Assembly (NCBI RefSeq): GCF_001750285.1 | Contig: NZ_MAMP01000022.1 | Coordinates: forward strand, 62,001 to 126,000 | DNA: 64,000 nt | Direction of reading: 5' to 3' | Source of the DNA: Domibacillus iocasae | Lineage (GTDB): Bacteria > Bacillota > Bacilli > Bacillales > Domibacillaceae | In this document: piece after piece, positions 1 through 9,205 of the stretch | Numbering within the stretch: the stretch's first letter is position 1 | Layout of the letters: each line of letters opens with the position of its first letter | The notes under the pieces: model-generated | Told to the model about the DNA's origin: nothing | The model's database searches: none | Seen by the model: only the letters and a program-made list of their open reading frames with translations | Position numbers and translations under genes: made by a program

Positions 1-424
1 TTTCAATCCGGGAACCAGGCTGATGAACACCGGTTAATTCAACGAATGTGTTGAGAACGTCCGTTTCAGTCACCAGTCCGATTACTTCGTTATTTTGAAC
101 GACAGGCAGGCAGCTGATGTTGTGCTCGTAAAACGTTGCCGCAACATCCTCTACAAAATCAAGTGGGTGGCCGGTAACAACGTTTGTTTCCATAATTAGA
201 CGAAGAGGCTTATTTAACTCTTCCACACCATTTTCCTGTTTTAAAATAGACGGAGTTGCATCCTTAATATCCCGATCTGTGACAAGTCCGACGAGCAGCC
301 CTTCAGCGTTTAAAATTGGAATATGACGGATTTTATGGTCACGGCAAAGCTGCAAAGCCGCCGCGATTGTATCATCAGGTGTAAGTGTATGTATATCAAT
401 ATTCATTATTTCTTCAACAATCAC
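1..424 (-). CDS. acuB: AcuB, CBS-pair protein of acetoin/acetate utilisation (partial, C-terminus off window)
   Basis: Reading leftwards from a GTG at 424, the frame stays open to the window edge (about 141 codons; the family is about 210). The N-terminus begins VIVEEIMNIDIHTLTPDDT. It carries two CBS domains (about residues 5-60 and 80-135) with the typical HIRHIPILN and ISCLPVV strands. A C-terminal ACT-like part would lie off the window. CBS pairs usually bind adenine nucleotides. The exact role of AcuB is not settled; it is known only as part of the acuABC operon. It follows acuA by 18 bp on the same strand. The GTG is preceded by a good Shine-Dalgarno sequence (GGGGGAG). Confidence 0.88.
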   Translation of the reverse strand, partial: MIVEEIMNIDIHTLTPDDTIAAALQLCRDHKIRHIPILNAEGLLVGLVTDRDIKDATPSILKQENGVEELNKPLRLIMETNVVTGHPLDFVEDVAATFYEHNISCLPVVQNNEVIGLVTETDVLNTFVELTGVHQPGSRIE

Positions 425-442
425 CTGTAAGCTCCCCCTTTC

Positions 443-1075
443 TCAATACATAAAACGGTTCATAAAACGAATCTGATCGAATTTCTGAATGGATTCCTGG
501 TCTACTCGCGCGCCAATTCGGACCATTAAACAGTTTGCCGGATGGGAACTGATTTCCGGATCATCTGTTGCATACCAGACAAGCCCGCCCGCACTCATCA
601 TTTTTTCCATAATCTTTCGGTAATCCCAAACGTTTAATCCAGTTCCTTTTAAATCCCAATGCCAGTAATATTCTGTTGTAATCGTAATGTACTCTTCCAT
701 TTGATCATCCATCATCGCAACGCGCAGCATCGTCTGGCCGACACTCGCTCCCCGGTACTCAGAAGCGACTTCAACCGCACCGAGTTCAATTAAATTATCA
801 AGCTTTGCTTCTGACCAGCGTTCAAGTGGATCTGGATATAAAAATGTAACGTATCCAACAATAGTGCTGCCACTTCTGGCAATAATGATGCGGCCTTCGG
901 GAAGATTTGCAATGCCGATTAATGCCTCGTGCTGCTGTTCGGGCTGGCGGAATGCAACAAGACCTTCATGAAATTCATATTGCATCAGCTTTTCGGGTGG
1001 GATTGGACCTTCAATAATGAGTGGCCCGGCCGGTGTTTCCACTTCTTTCGAATAATACGTTTTACGATGCTCCAT
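443..1075 (-). CDS. acuA: AcuA, protein lysine acetyltransferase acting on acetyl-CoA synthetase
   Basis: A 210-residue protein, the same length as B. subtilis AcuA. It has a GNAT acetyltransferase core in its middle: the GRIIIARSGSTIVGYVTF strands, then an acetyl-CoA-binding segment with YRGASVGQTML. In B. subtilis AcuA acetylates the C-terminal catalytic lysine of AcsA and switches it off. Here it diverges from acsA and is followed by acuB, the standard arrangement. The Shine-Dalgarno sequence GGTGGTGA lies just before the ATG. The shared 187-bp intergenic region holds a cre-like site, so enzyme and inactivator are probably both under CcpA. Confidence 0.93.
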   Translation of the reverse strand: MEHRKTYYSKEVETPAGPLIIEGPIPPEKLMQYEFHEGLVAFRQPEQQHEALIGIANLPEGRIIIARSGSTIVGYVTFLYPDPLERWSEAKLDNLIELGAVEVASEYRGASVGQTMLRVAMMDDQMEEYITITTEYYWHWDLKGTGLNVWDYRKIMEKMMSAGGLVWYATDDPEISSHPANCLMVRIGARVDQESIQKFDQIRFMNRFMY

Positions 1076-1109
1076 TAGGTCACCACCTTCATAATCATAT
1101 ATACCCTAC

Positions 1110-1145
1110 ATTATACATAATCACCTTTAAAATAAAGCGTTTTCA
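1110..1145 (-). promoter_or_regulatory. acuA promoter -10 with cre-like CcpA site
   Basis: On the minus strand a TATAAT (1115-1110) lies 35 bp before the acuA start. No good -35 is visible. Directly upstream, TGAAAACGCTTTAT (minus strand, 1145-1132) matches the cre consensus TGWAANCGNTNWCA at 12 of 14 positions and covers the -35 area. CcpA repression of the acu operon and acsA is known in B. subtilis. Operator use here is inferred. Confidence 0.5.
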
Positions 1146-1196
1146 CTAAATATTCAGAGAATCAATAAAATCTTAACAAAATTAATTTTGAATAAA

Positions 1197-1225
1197 TTGT
1201 GAAAAATTTTGAAGTGTTATATAAT
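1197..1225 (+). promoter_or_regulatory. acsA sigma-A promoter
   Basis: TTGTGA (1197-1202), 17-bp spacer, perfect TATAAT (1220-1225). It is 37 bp before the acsA ATG, with GGGGG as Shine-Dalgarno between. The cre-like site at 1132-1145 lies about 50 bp upstream. Confidence 0.65.
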
Positions 1226-1262
1226 AGGGGGGTATTAACCATACATAAGGGGGAATCGGTTT

Positions 1263-2981
1263 ATGAAATTGGAAGCGCTATCAGCTATACAAGGAAATTA
1301 TAATTTAACAAGTTATGATGACGTGTACTCTTCTTTTGACTGGAAAGAAACTGAGAAAGCTTTTTCTTGGGCTGAAACAGGCAAAGTAAATGCGGCTTAT
1401 GAAGCGATCGACCGTCATGCCGAATCTGAAAGAAAGAATAAAGTGGCGCTTTATTATCGTGATGCAAACCGCAATGAACAATACACATTTGCAGAAATGA
1501 AAGCGAATTCGAATAAAGCAGCCAATGTTTTAAAACAGTACGGAAACATAGAAAAAGGAGATCGCGTTTTCATCTTTATGCCACGTTCGCCGGAATTGTA
1601 TTTTGCGGTGCTTGGTGCAATTAAAGCCGGTGCAATCGTCGGGCCATTGTTTGAAGCATTTATGGAAGGCGCCGTACGCGATCGTCTTGAGGACAGCGAA
1701 GCACGAATGATTATTACAACACCTGATTTGCTGGAGCGTATCCCAGTGGGTGATTTGCCGAAGCTGGAGAAAGTATTCATTGTATCAGACAATGTGGAGG
1801 AAAATGATAAGCACGTTGATTTTATGACAAAATGGAAAGAAGCGTCGGACCAATTTGATATTGAATGGGTGGACCGCAATGACGGCATGCTGCTTCATTA
1901 TACATCCGGCTCAACAGGAAAGCCTAAAGGCGTTTTACACGTACATAATGCAATGATTCAGCAGTACCAGACAGCAAAATGGGTTCTTGACCTTCAGGAA
2001 AACGACGTATACTGGTGCACGGCCGATCCTGGCTGGGTTACAGGAACAGCCTATGGCATCTTTGGTCCTTGGCTGACGGGCTCAACAAACGTCATTGTTG
2101 GGGGACGCTTCAGTCCGGAAGCATGGTATGGAACAATCGAAGAATATAAAGTAACCGTTTGGTACAGCGCACCGACAGCATTCCGTATGTTGATGGGTGC
2201 TGGTGATGAAGTAGTGAAGAAGTTCGATCTTTCATCATTGCGCCATATTTTGAGCGTTGGTGAGCCGCTTAACCCTGAAGTGGTCCGCTGGGGCAAAAAA
2301 GTATTTGACCTTCGCATTCATGACACATGGTGGATGACGGAAACCGGCGCTCAAGTTATTTGCAATTATCCGGCAATGGATATTCGCCCGGGTTCAATGG
2401 GCAAGCCGATTCCTGGTGTGAAAGCGGCGATTGTCGATGATCAGGGGAACGAGCTGCCGCCGAACCGGATGGGCAATTTGGCCATTAAAAAAGGCTGGCC
2501 ATCCATGATGGCGACAATTTGGAACAACGAAGCAAAGTATGAATCTTACTTTATGCCGGGTGACTGGTATGTATCAGGCGATTCTGCTTATATGGATGAA
2601 GATGGGTATTTCTGGTTCCAGGGCCGTGTTGATGACGTTATTATGACAGCCGGCGAGCGCGTTGGTCCATTTGAAGTTGAAAGCAAACTCGTTGAGCACC
2701 CGGCAATTGCCGAAGCGGGCGTAATCGGAAAACCGGATCCGGTGCGTGGTGAAATCATTAAAGCGTTTATTGCGCTGCGTGATGGCTACGAGCAGTCGGA
2801 TGACTTAAAAGAAGAAATTCGCCAATTCGTGAAAAACGGTCTTGCAGCACATGCGGCACCTCGGGAAATTGAGTTCCGTGACAAGCTTCCGAAAACGCGC
2901 TCCGGTAAAATTATGCGCCGTGTCTTGAAAGCGTGGGAACTTGATCTTCCAACAGGTGACTTGTCGACAATGGAAGATTAA
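1263..2981 (+). CDS. acsA: Acetyl-CoA synthetase (acetate-CoA ligase, AMP-forming)
   Basis: A 572-residue member of the ANL superfamily that converts acetate, ATP and CoA to acetyl-CoA with AMP and PPi. Visible motifs: the P-loop-like HYTSGSTGKPKG (about 212), the W-W-M-T-E-T adenylation motif (about 356), the hinge region YWFQGRVDDVIMTAGERVGP, and the C-terminal TRSGKIMRR. The SGK lysine is residue 549, the position acetylated by AcuA in B. subtilis. The adjacent divergent acuA fits this control. The start has strong Shine-Dalgarno AAGGGGGAA. The gene ends in a clear terminator at 2996-3025. Confidence 0.96.
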   Translation: MKLEALSAIQGNYNLTSYDDVYSSFDWKETEKAFSWAETGKVNAAYEAIDRHAESERKNKVALYYRDANRNEQYTFAEMKANSNKAANVLKQYGNIEKGDRVFIFMPRSPELYFAVLGAIKAGAIVGPLFEAFMEGAVRDRLEDSEARMIITTPDLLERIPVGDLPKLEKVFIVSDNVEENDKHVDFMTKWKEASDQFDIEWVDRNDGMLLHYTSGSTGKPKGVLHVHNAMIQQYQTAKWVLDLQENDVYWCTADPGWVTGTAYGIFGPWLTGSTNVIVGGRFSPEAWYGTIEEYKVTVWYSAPTAFRMLMGAGDEVVKKFDLSSLRHILSVGEPLNPEVVRWGKKVFDLRIHDTWWMTETGAQVICNYPAMDIRPGSMGKPIPGVKAAIVDDQGNELPPNRMGNLAIKKGWPSMMATIWNNEAKYESYFMPGDWYVSGDSAYMDEDGYFWFQGRVDDVIMTAGERVGPFEVESKLVEHPAIAEAGVIGKPDPVRGEIIKAFIALRDGYEQSDDLKEEIRQFVKNGLAAHAAPREIEFRDKLPKTRSGKIMRRVLKAWELDLPTGDLSTMED

Positions 2982-2995
2982 TCTGTGCTTTGGCT

Positions 2996-3025
2996 GATGC
3001 TCAGTCTATAGCGGAGCATCTTTTT
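2996..3025 (+). terminator. Terminator of acsA
   Basis: A 7-bp stem GATGCTC/GAGCATC (2996-3002 / 3014-3020) followed by TTTTT. Confidence 0.75.
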
Positions 3026-3050
3026 AATGGGTACAAAAGCAAATTTACGT

Positions 3051-3079
3051 TTGACAAAAGGAAATTTGATCGCTACAAT
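3051..3079 (+). promoter_or_regulatory. tyrS sigma-A promoter
   Basis: Consensus TTGACA (3051-3056), 17-bp spacer, TACAAT (3074-3079). It lies upstream of the T-box leader. Confidence 0.85.
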
Positions 3080-3094
3080 TTGATTTATATTTAA

Positions 3095-3338
3095 TAAACA
3101 AAGCAATGAACGGAATAAGTAGTCTGCTGTCCCTGTTATACAGAGAGCTTTCGGCTGGTGGAAGAAAGCACAAACAGTGAGATGAATTACCTCCAGGAGC
3201 TTTCACCGTGAACAATTAGTAGCGGCTGACGTCCACCGTCGTTAACCGGTGTTGAGTGGAGAATATGTTTGTTTTCTCAAGCTTGGGTGGTACCGCGCAT
3301 AAATAGCGTCCCTGCATATATTGCAGGGGCGTTTTTTG
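3095..3338 (+). promoter_or_regulatory. Tyrosyl T-box riboswitch with terminator
   Basis: A leader RNA of about 240 nt before tyrS with the conserved T-box GGGTGGTACCGCG (3285-3297). It is followed by a terminator hairpin whose arms, CCCTGCA and TGCAGGG, lie in 3306-3330, with GTTTTTTG after it. A plausible specifier is TAC (Tyr) at 3188-3190 in the stem I internal loop, consistent with the downstream gene. Uncharged tRNA-Tyr would stabilise the antiterminator and switch tyrS on. The 377-bp gap after acsA is fully accounted for by the acsA terminator, promoter and this leader. Confidence 0.92.
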
Positions 3339-3343
3339 TTTAA

Positions 3344-4639
<1,296 letters not shown>

Positions 4640-4687
4640 ACAACATGTCGGTGATGAGTTCGATGCGCAGCGGGGCAAGGAGTCATA

Positions 4688-4792
4688 ATGAAAATAGAAC
4701 TAACGAAGATCAATTATAAAATTTATTATGTTGCCATTAGCATTTTTATATTAGCAATGCTAATGGGGTTATTTTGGGATAACGCTTATTGA
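4688..4792 (+). CDS. Small single-pass membrane protein (34 aa), possibly the broken half of a 69-codon gene
   Basis: ATG with Shine-Dalgarno GCAAGGAG opens a 34-codon frame: a charged N-terminus (MKIELTKINYK) followed by a hydrophobic segment IYYVAISIFILAMLMGLFW. It stops at TGA (4790-4792). The same frame then stays open to TAA at 4895-4897 and encodes a second hydrophobic helix (ALIFVLSLSLVFYPIFAIVV). This suggests a former two-helix protein interrupted by one nonsense codon. I do not recognise a family. It lies in the tyrS transcript, before the terminator at 4890-4917. It could also be non-coding. Confidence 0.4.
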   Translation: MKIELTKINYKIYYVAISIFILAMLMGLFWDNAY

Positions 4793-4889
4793 GGGAACAT
4801 AAATACAGGTTTTCTTTTACATGCAGCCTTGATTTTTGTTTTATCTTTAAGCCTAGTATTTTATCCAATCTTCGCTATTGTGGTTTCAG

Positions 4890-4917
4890 GCTGTTAAGGC
4901 TTTCTTAACAGCTTTTT
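4890..4917 (+). terminator. Terminator of tyrS and the small membrane ORF
   Basis: Perfect 9-bp stem GCTGTTAAG/CTTAACAGC (4890-4898 / 4904-4912) followed by TTTTT. Apart from the small ORF and this hairpin, I see nothing else in 4640-5000. Confidence 0.75.
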
Positions 4918-5008
4918 AGTTTAGAAAGCAATAGTCCATTTTTATCGCTTCTTATGGAGTAAGGGTGCCCCAATCATTTGTTCAGACTCTGCATAAGGGA
5001 AAAAAACA

Positions 5009-5052
5009 AAAAACCGCAAAACATTGTTATATCAATGTTTTGCGGTTTTTTT
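5009..5052 (-). terminator. Terminator of rpsD (possibly bidirectional)
   Basis: A perfect 18-bp stem (5009-5026 / 5033-5050) with a 6-nt loop. It has an A-run on the left and a T-run on the right, so it can act in both directions. Confidence 0.85.
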
Positions 5053-5078
5053 AAAAGTAATTCTATAAAGCGATTGAA

Positions 5079-5681
5079 TTAACGTGAGTAGAACTCAACG
5101 ATAAGCGCTTCGTTAATTTCTGCCGGCAATTCAGAACGCTCAGGAAGACGTGTGAAAGTTCCTTCAAGTTTGTCAGCATCAAATGTCAAGTAGTCAGGTA
5201 CGAAGTTGTTTACTTCAACTGCTTCTTTGATGATAGCAAAGTTGTTTGATTTTTCGCGAACGCCAATTGTTTGACCAATTTTCACTTGGTATGATGGAAT
5301 GTCAAGACGTTTTCCATCAACAGTGATGTGACCATGGTTAACAAGCTGACGAGCTTGACGGCGAGTACGGGCAAGACCTAAACGGTATACAAGGTTATCA
5401 AGACGTGATTCAAGAAGAATCATGAAGTTTTCACCGTATACGCCTTTTAGTTTGCCAGCGCGGTCAAACAAGTTACGGAATTGACGCTCAGTCACGCCGT
5501 ACATGTGACGAAGTTTTTGTTTTTCTTGAAGTTGTTGTCCGTATTCAGACATTTTTTTACGCTGATTCGGGCCGTGTGGACCTGGAGCGTAAGGGCGTTT
5601 TTCGATTTCTTTACCTGTACCGCTTAGTGAAATGCCGAGACGGCGGGATAATTTCCAGCTTGGACCAGTGTAACGAGCCAT
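5079..5681 (-). CDS. rpsD: 30S ribosomal protein S4
   Basis: A 200-residue primary 16S rRNA-binding protein of the small subunit. It starts [21 protein letters not shown], has the [17 protein letters not shown] segment, then an S4 RNA-binding domain (about residues 90-155, [21 protein letters not shown]). Family length matches. It is monocistronic with its own promoter, a long leader and a strong terminator. In Bacillus, S4 represses its own mRNA through the leader. Confidence 0.98.
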   Translation of the reverse strand: MARYTGPSWKLSRRLGISLSGTGKEIEKRPYAPGPHGPNQRKKMSEYGQQLQEKQKLRHMYGVTERQFRNLFDRAGKLKGVYGENFMILLESRLDNLVYRLGLARTRRQARQLVNHGHITVDGKRLDIPSYQVKIGQTIGVREKSNNFAIIKEAVEVNNFVPDYLTFDADKLEGTFTRLPERSELPAEINEALIVEFYSR

Positions 5682-5882
5682 TGAATGACTCCTCCTCTAT
5701 GTTTTTATTTTGTTGTAAAATAAAAACCGGTGTGACAAACTATCAGCACATTTTGTTTTCATGCACCATCGCCCTGCAGCAACGGGTTACACGATGCCCC
5801 TTTTCCGGATCATGCCGGACAAAGAAACAAAATGACATCTAAACAGCGTACACATAGGCTGCATTTATTTTACACAAAGAAT
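5682..5882 (-). promoter_or_regulatory. rpsD leader RNA, probable S4 autoregulatory element
   Basis: About 200 untranslated nucleotides separate the promoter from the rpsD start. They contain GC-rich, pairing-competent segments. B. subtilis rpsD has a long leader to which S4 binds for autogenous repression. Assignment rests on position and length; I did not fold it. Confidence 0.55.
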
Positions 5883-5911
5883 AGTATATAACGCGTGAAA
5901 ATTGCTGTCAA
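5883..5911 (-). promoter_or_regulatory. rpsD sigma-A promoter
   Basis: On the minus strand: consensus TTGACA (5911-5906), 17-bp spacer, TATACT (5888-5883). Confidence 0.8.
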
Positions 5912-5918
5912 CCTTTTA

Positions 5919-6398
5919 TTATAAAAAGCGGACCAGTGTTTCAGCAAAGTGGACAAGTCCTTTTTCATCTTCTTCATCAAAACGGTTTGTTTCGGGGCTG
6001 TCGATATCAAGAACGCCCAGTAGTTCACCATTTTTGATGATCGGGATAACAATTTCAGAACGTGAGGCTGCATCGCAGGCGATATGACCGGGAAACGCAT
6101 GGACATCTTCAATCCGCATTGTTTTGCGTTCAAAAGCCGCTGTGCCGCAGACGCCTTTGCCAAATGGAATGCGTACGCAGGCTGGTAGTCCTTGAAAAGG
6201 GCCAAGCACGAGTTCTTGTCCATCATTTAAATAAAATCCGACCCAGTTAATGCGAGGCAAAAATTGTCCGAGGAGCGCCGAAGCGTTACTTAAATTAGCG
6301 ATTTGATTTTCTTCGCCAGCAAGCAGTGCCTCTAATTGCTTGTTTGCGAGTGAATATTGTTCAGCTTTTGTGCCAGAATAAGCGGCAGTTTGAAACAT
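5919..6398 (-). CDS. Free methionine-(R)-sulfoxide reductase, GAF domain (YtsP/MsrC type)
   Basis: A 159-residue single GAF-domain protein. It keeps the three cysteines of fRMsr enzymes at 74, 84 and 108 (spacing 10 and 24, as in the E. coli enzyme's 84, 94 and 118). Flanking motifs IPFGKGVCG and GHIACDAASRSEIVIPI are typical. Such enzymes reduce free Met-R-sulfoxide using thioredoxin. The B. subtilis homologue is YtsP. It lies 2 bp after hisJ on the same strand, with Shine-Dalgarno GAAGG inside the hisJ stop region, so the two are probably co-transcribed. Function is inferred from the conserved cysteines. Confidence 0.88.
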   Translation of the reverse strand: MFQTAAYSGTKAEQYSLANKQLEALLAGEENQIANLSNASALLGQFLPRINWVGFYLNDGQELVLGPFQGLPACVRIPFGKGVCGTAAFERKTMRIEDVHAFPGHIACDAASRSEIVIPIIKNGELLGVLDIDSPETNRFDEEDEKGLVHFAETLVRFL

Positions 6399-6400
6399 AT

Positions 6401-7213
6401 TTATACACTTCCTTCTATTAAAGTACGATCAATTTGTTCTAGTCCCTGCCCAATTCCGGCCGCCGCGTGTGCATCTGATCCGTAAATGAGAGGAATGCCA
6501 AGCGAATGAGCGGCCCGGGCAATGTGAACAGGCGGGTATGTTTCCCGGCATAATGGCTTGACAAAACCGGCTCCGTTGTAATCCAGTGAATAGCCCGCAC
6601 GTTTTACGGCCTGTAAAATACGCTCTATGTGCAGATCAAATGATTTTGTACAATGAAACATATGCTGAAATTTACGTACGAGTGTTATGTGCCCGATCCG
6701 GGACGGTTTAAATGCGCCAAGGTCGGCTTGAATCGACTGTAAGACGGTATCATAGTACAATTCGTACACAAATTCAATTGATCCGGCTTCTTGTGTGATG
6801 CGTCCAAATTCTTCTTCGCTGAAATCAATACAAACAAACTGGCCGTTTAGTGGAAGAAAATGAACAGATAGTATAGAATCATCCAAGAAAGAGCCGTATT
6901 CCGCCAAAAACTGAGTGGTTTCTTCTTCAAACCCGGAAATAAAATCAACTTCAAGACCTGCATTGATTTTTAAAGAAGAAGCATACTGCTTTTTAACGCT
7001 TTCTAGCGCTTTTAAATACTGTTCAAGATCTGTTTTTCGCATTGAGCTGTCACGGGCAGGGGCAGGATCGATAAAGGTTTCCGGAAGCGGCGCATGTTCT
7101 GTAAAGGTCAATTCTGAAAAACCAAGCTCAATCGCACGTTCAATATACTGTTTTAATGAATCATTTGAGCCGTGCGGGCAGTACAATGTATGAATATGTC
7201 CGTCTCTAAGCAT
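6401..7213 (-). CDS. hisJ: Histidinol-phosphatase, PHP family
   Basis: A 270-residue PHP-domain phosphatase removing phosphate from L-histidinol phosphate in histidine synthesis. Metal-binding motifs are visible: DGHIHTLYCPHGSND at the N-terminus, TEHAPLP (about 34), and GSDAHA near the C-terminus. I chose the ATG at 7213 because it follows AAAAAGGAG and starts MLRDGHIHT as in the family. The frame extends another 33 codons upstream, but that part is unlike any HisJ. It is followed at once by the fRMsr gene. Confidence 0.9.
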   Translation of the reverse strand: MLRDGHIHTLYCPHGSNDSLKQYIERAIELGFSELTFTEHAPLPETFIDPAPARDSSMRKTDLEQYLKALESVKKQYASSLKINAGLEVDFISGFEEETTQFLAEYGSFLDDSILSVHFLPLNGQFVCIDFSEEEFGRITQEAGSIEFVYELYYDTVLQSIQADLGAFKPSRIGHITLVRKFQHMFHCTKSFDLHIERILQAVKRAGYSLDYNGAGFVKPLCRETYPPVHIARAAHSLGIPLIYGSDAHAAAGIGQGLEQIDRTLIEGSV

Positions 7214-7418
7214 GCGAAAAAACTCCTTTTTCTTTGAAAACAGCAATGATTTTGACATTTTTTTGCGAAAAGTGGATGAAAAAACGTAAGTTCCCATCAA
7301 AAATAGGATCAATCATGCTATTATTAATATTAGTGAAATTATACGCAATTGAACGAAAAGGCGCAATGAGGCGTTTTCTTTCTATACATACTATTTATTC
7401 GTTGTTACGAGGGGGCTT

Positions 7419-9113
7419 ATGATGGTGGAATTCGTCATTGGAGCGATCATTGTCGTACTTATTTTTTCCATTTATGCGATGGTCAGCAGAAAAAGAAATG
7501 CAACTGAGATCGATCAGCTTGACATGAAAAAAACGGAGCTGCTTCATCGCCCAGTCCATGAAGAACTGGCTAAAGTAAAGCGCCTTAACATGATAGGCCA
7601 GACAGAGGCTTTGTTTGACAGGTGGCGGGCGGAATGGGATGAAATCGTAACGGTTGATATCCCTGCCGTGGACGAAAAATTGTTCACTTCGGAAGACCTG
7701 GTCGACAAATTTCGATTTGGTGCTGCAAAAAAAATAAATAAAGAGATCGAAAGCCGTCTCAGCCAAATCGAAAAAAAAGTAAACAGCATTTTATCTGAGC
7801 TTGAGCAGCTCGTTGGCAGTGAAGAAAAAAACCGAGCTGAAGGCGAGGATATGCACACACGCCAGCGTGAAGCAAAAAAGCGTCTTCTTGCTCATCGTCA
7901 TACGTTTGGAAAAGCAGCGCCTGTGCTTGAAGTGCAGCTCGATGCCATCACCGGCCGTTTTGAAAAATTTGCGGATTTAACGGAAGACGGAAACTACCTT
8001 GAAGCAAGGGAACTATTGATGGAAATTCAAACAGAAATGGACGCTATGGAACATAAAATGGCTCGGATTCCTGTGTTAATGACAGAAGTAAATCATACAA
8101 TACCCGCGCAGTTGTCTGAGATTGAACATGGCTATAAAGAAATGAAACAGGATGGCTATTTGTTGGACCATTTGGAAATTGAAAAAGAAGTGGCGGCTTT
8201 AAAAGAAGATTTGGGTCGCTGCCGTGATTTTCTTATGAAAACAGAAGTGGCGGAAACGGAGTTAATTGTATCTGACGCAAAAGACAGCATTGAATTTTTC
8301 TATGATCTGCTGGAAAAAGAAGTAATGGCAAAGCATCATGTGTTAAAGGATGAAGGAGAAACAGGTATCGTTATAGAAGGAATCAGTGAGCATAATAATG
8401 AATTAATGGAAGAAACCGATCTCGTTAAGCAAAGCTATCAGCTTGACGGAGAAGAATCAGATGTGCCAAAAAGATTGAAGGAAGAAATTTATCATCTGGA
8501 AAAACAATATGAAATTTTACATGGCCGAATTCAAGGCGAAAAAACGGCGTATTCATTTCTTCATGATGAATTAAAAGAAATTCAAGCGCGTATAAAAGAG
8601 CTGAAAAAAGAACAAAAAGGGTTTGCTGCTTTTCTTCAAACGCTTCGAAAAGATGAAGTGGAAGCGACCGAGGAGCTGCAGACACTTCGGAAACGATTGC
8701 AGCACATTACCCGAAAAGTAAAACAAAGCAACTTGCCAGGTGTTCCAGATTACTATCGGGAGATGAGTGAAGACGCCCGGGTACGTATTCAAGAAGCGAA
8801 CACATACTTGAATGAAAAGCCATTGAACATGAAAGCGGTGCGGGAACAGCTCAATGCAGCAAATGGATCGATTGATCACCTTGCGAATAAAACGGATGAA
8901 CTGATTGAACAAGTGACGCTTGCTGAACGAATGATTCAATTTGGCAACCGGTATCGCCGGACACATCCGAATATTGAGCCGAAACTCAATGAAGCAGAAA
9001 TCGCTTTTCGCCAGGCGGACTATAGCAAAGCGCTGGAACTCTGCGCGACAGCCATCGATAAAGTCGATTCAAAAGGGTTGAAAAAGTTCGATGCCCAATA
9101 CAAAGAAGAATAG
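7419..9113 (+). CDS. ezrA: Septation ring formation regulator EzrA
   Basis: A 564-residue protein with one N-terminal membrane helix (about 3-20, VEFVIGAIIVVLIFSIYAMV) and then a long cytoplasmic region rich in coiled-coil heptads. That is the spectrin-like fold of EzrA, whose B. subtilis homologue is 562 residues. EzrA binds FtsZ, prevents extra Z-rings and helps place PBP1. The start follows GAGGGGG. Another Z-ring gene, zapA, lies at 60.4 kb. It ends in a strong terminator. Confidence 0.95.
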   Translation: MMVEFVIGAIIVVLIFSIYAMVSRKRNATEIDQLDMKKTELLHRPVHEELAKVKRLNMIGQTEALFDRWRAEWDEIVTVDIPAVDEKLFTSEDLVDKFRFGAAKKINKEIESRLSQIEKKVNSILSELEQLVGSEEKNRAEGEDMHTRQREAKKRLLAHRHTFGKAAPVLEVQLDAITGRFEKFADLTEDGNYLEARELLMEIQTEMDAMEHKMARIPVLMTEVNHTIPAQLSEIEHGYKEMKQDGYLLDHLEIEKEVAALKEDLGRCRDFLMKTEVAETELIVSDAKDSIEFFYDLLEKEVMAKHHVLKDEGETGIVIEGISEHNNELMEETDLVKQSYQLDGEESDVPKRLKEEIYHLEKQYEILHGRIQGEKTAYSFLHDELKEIQARIKELKKEQKGFAAFLQTLRKDEVEATEELQTLRKRLQHITRKVKQSNLPGVPDYYREMSEDARVRIQEANTYLNEKPLNMKAVREQLNAANGSIDHLANKTDELIEQVTLAERMIQFGNRYRRTHPNIEPKLNEAEIAFRQADYSKALELCATAIDKVDSKGLKKFDAQYKEE

Positions 9114-9124
9114 CAATAAAGCAG

Positions 9125-9157
9125 AGCCGTCTCGAGAAAAAGAGGCGGCTTTTTTTA
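9125..9157 (+). terminator. Terminator of ezrA
   Basis: 9-bp stem AGCCGTCTC/GAGGCGGCT (9125-9133 / 9142-9150, one G-U) and a T-run. Confidence 0.85.
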
Positions 9158-9205
9158 TGTCAATGTGCTAACATGGATAAGTGAAAAAAGTAAGGAGCAG
9201 CGCAT

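Noticed and set aside
1454-1888. A 144-codon open frame antisense to acsA.
   Set aside because: Serine-rich shadow of the acsA coding frame, with no Shine-Dalgarno.
5870-6226. A 118-codon frame overlapping the fRMsr gene on the same strand.
   Set aside because: It competes with a frame that keeps all three catalytic cysteines. It has no family match.
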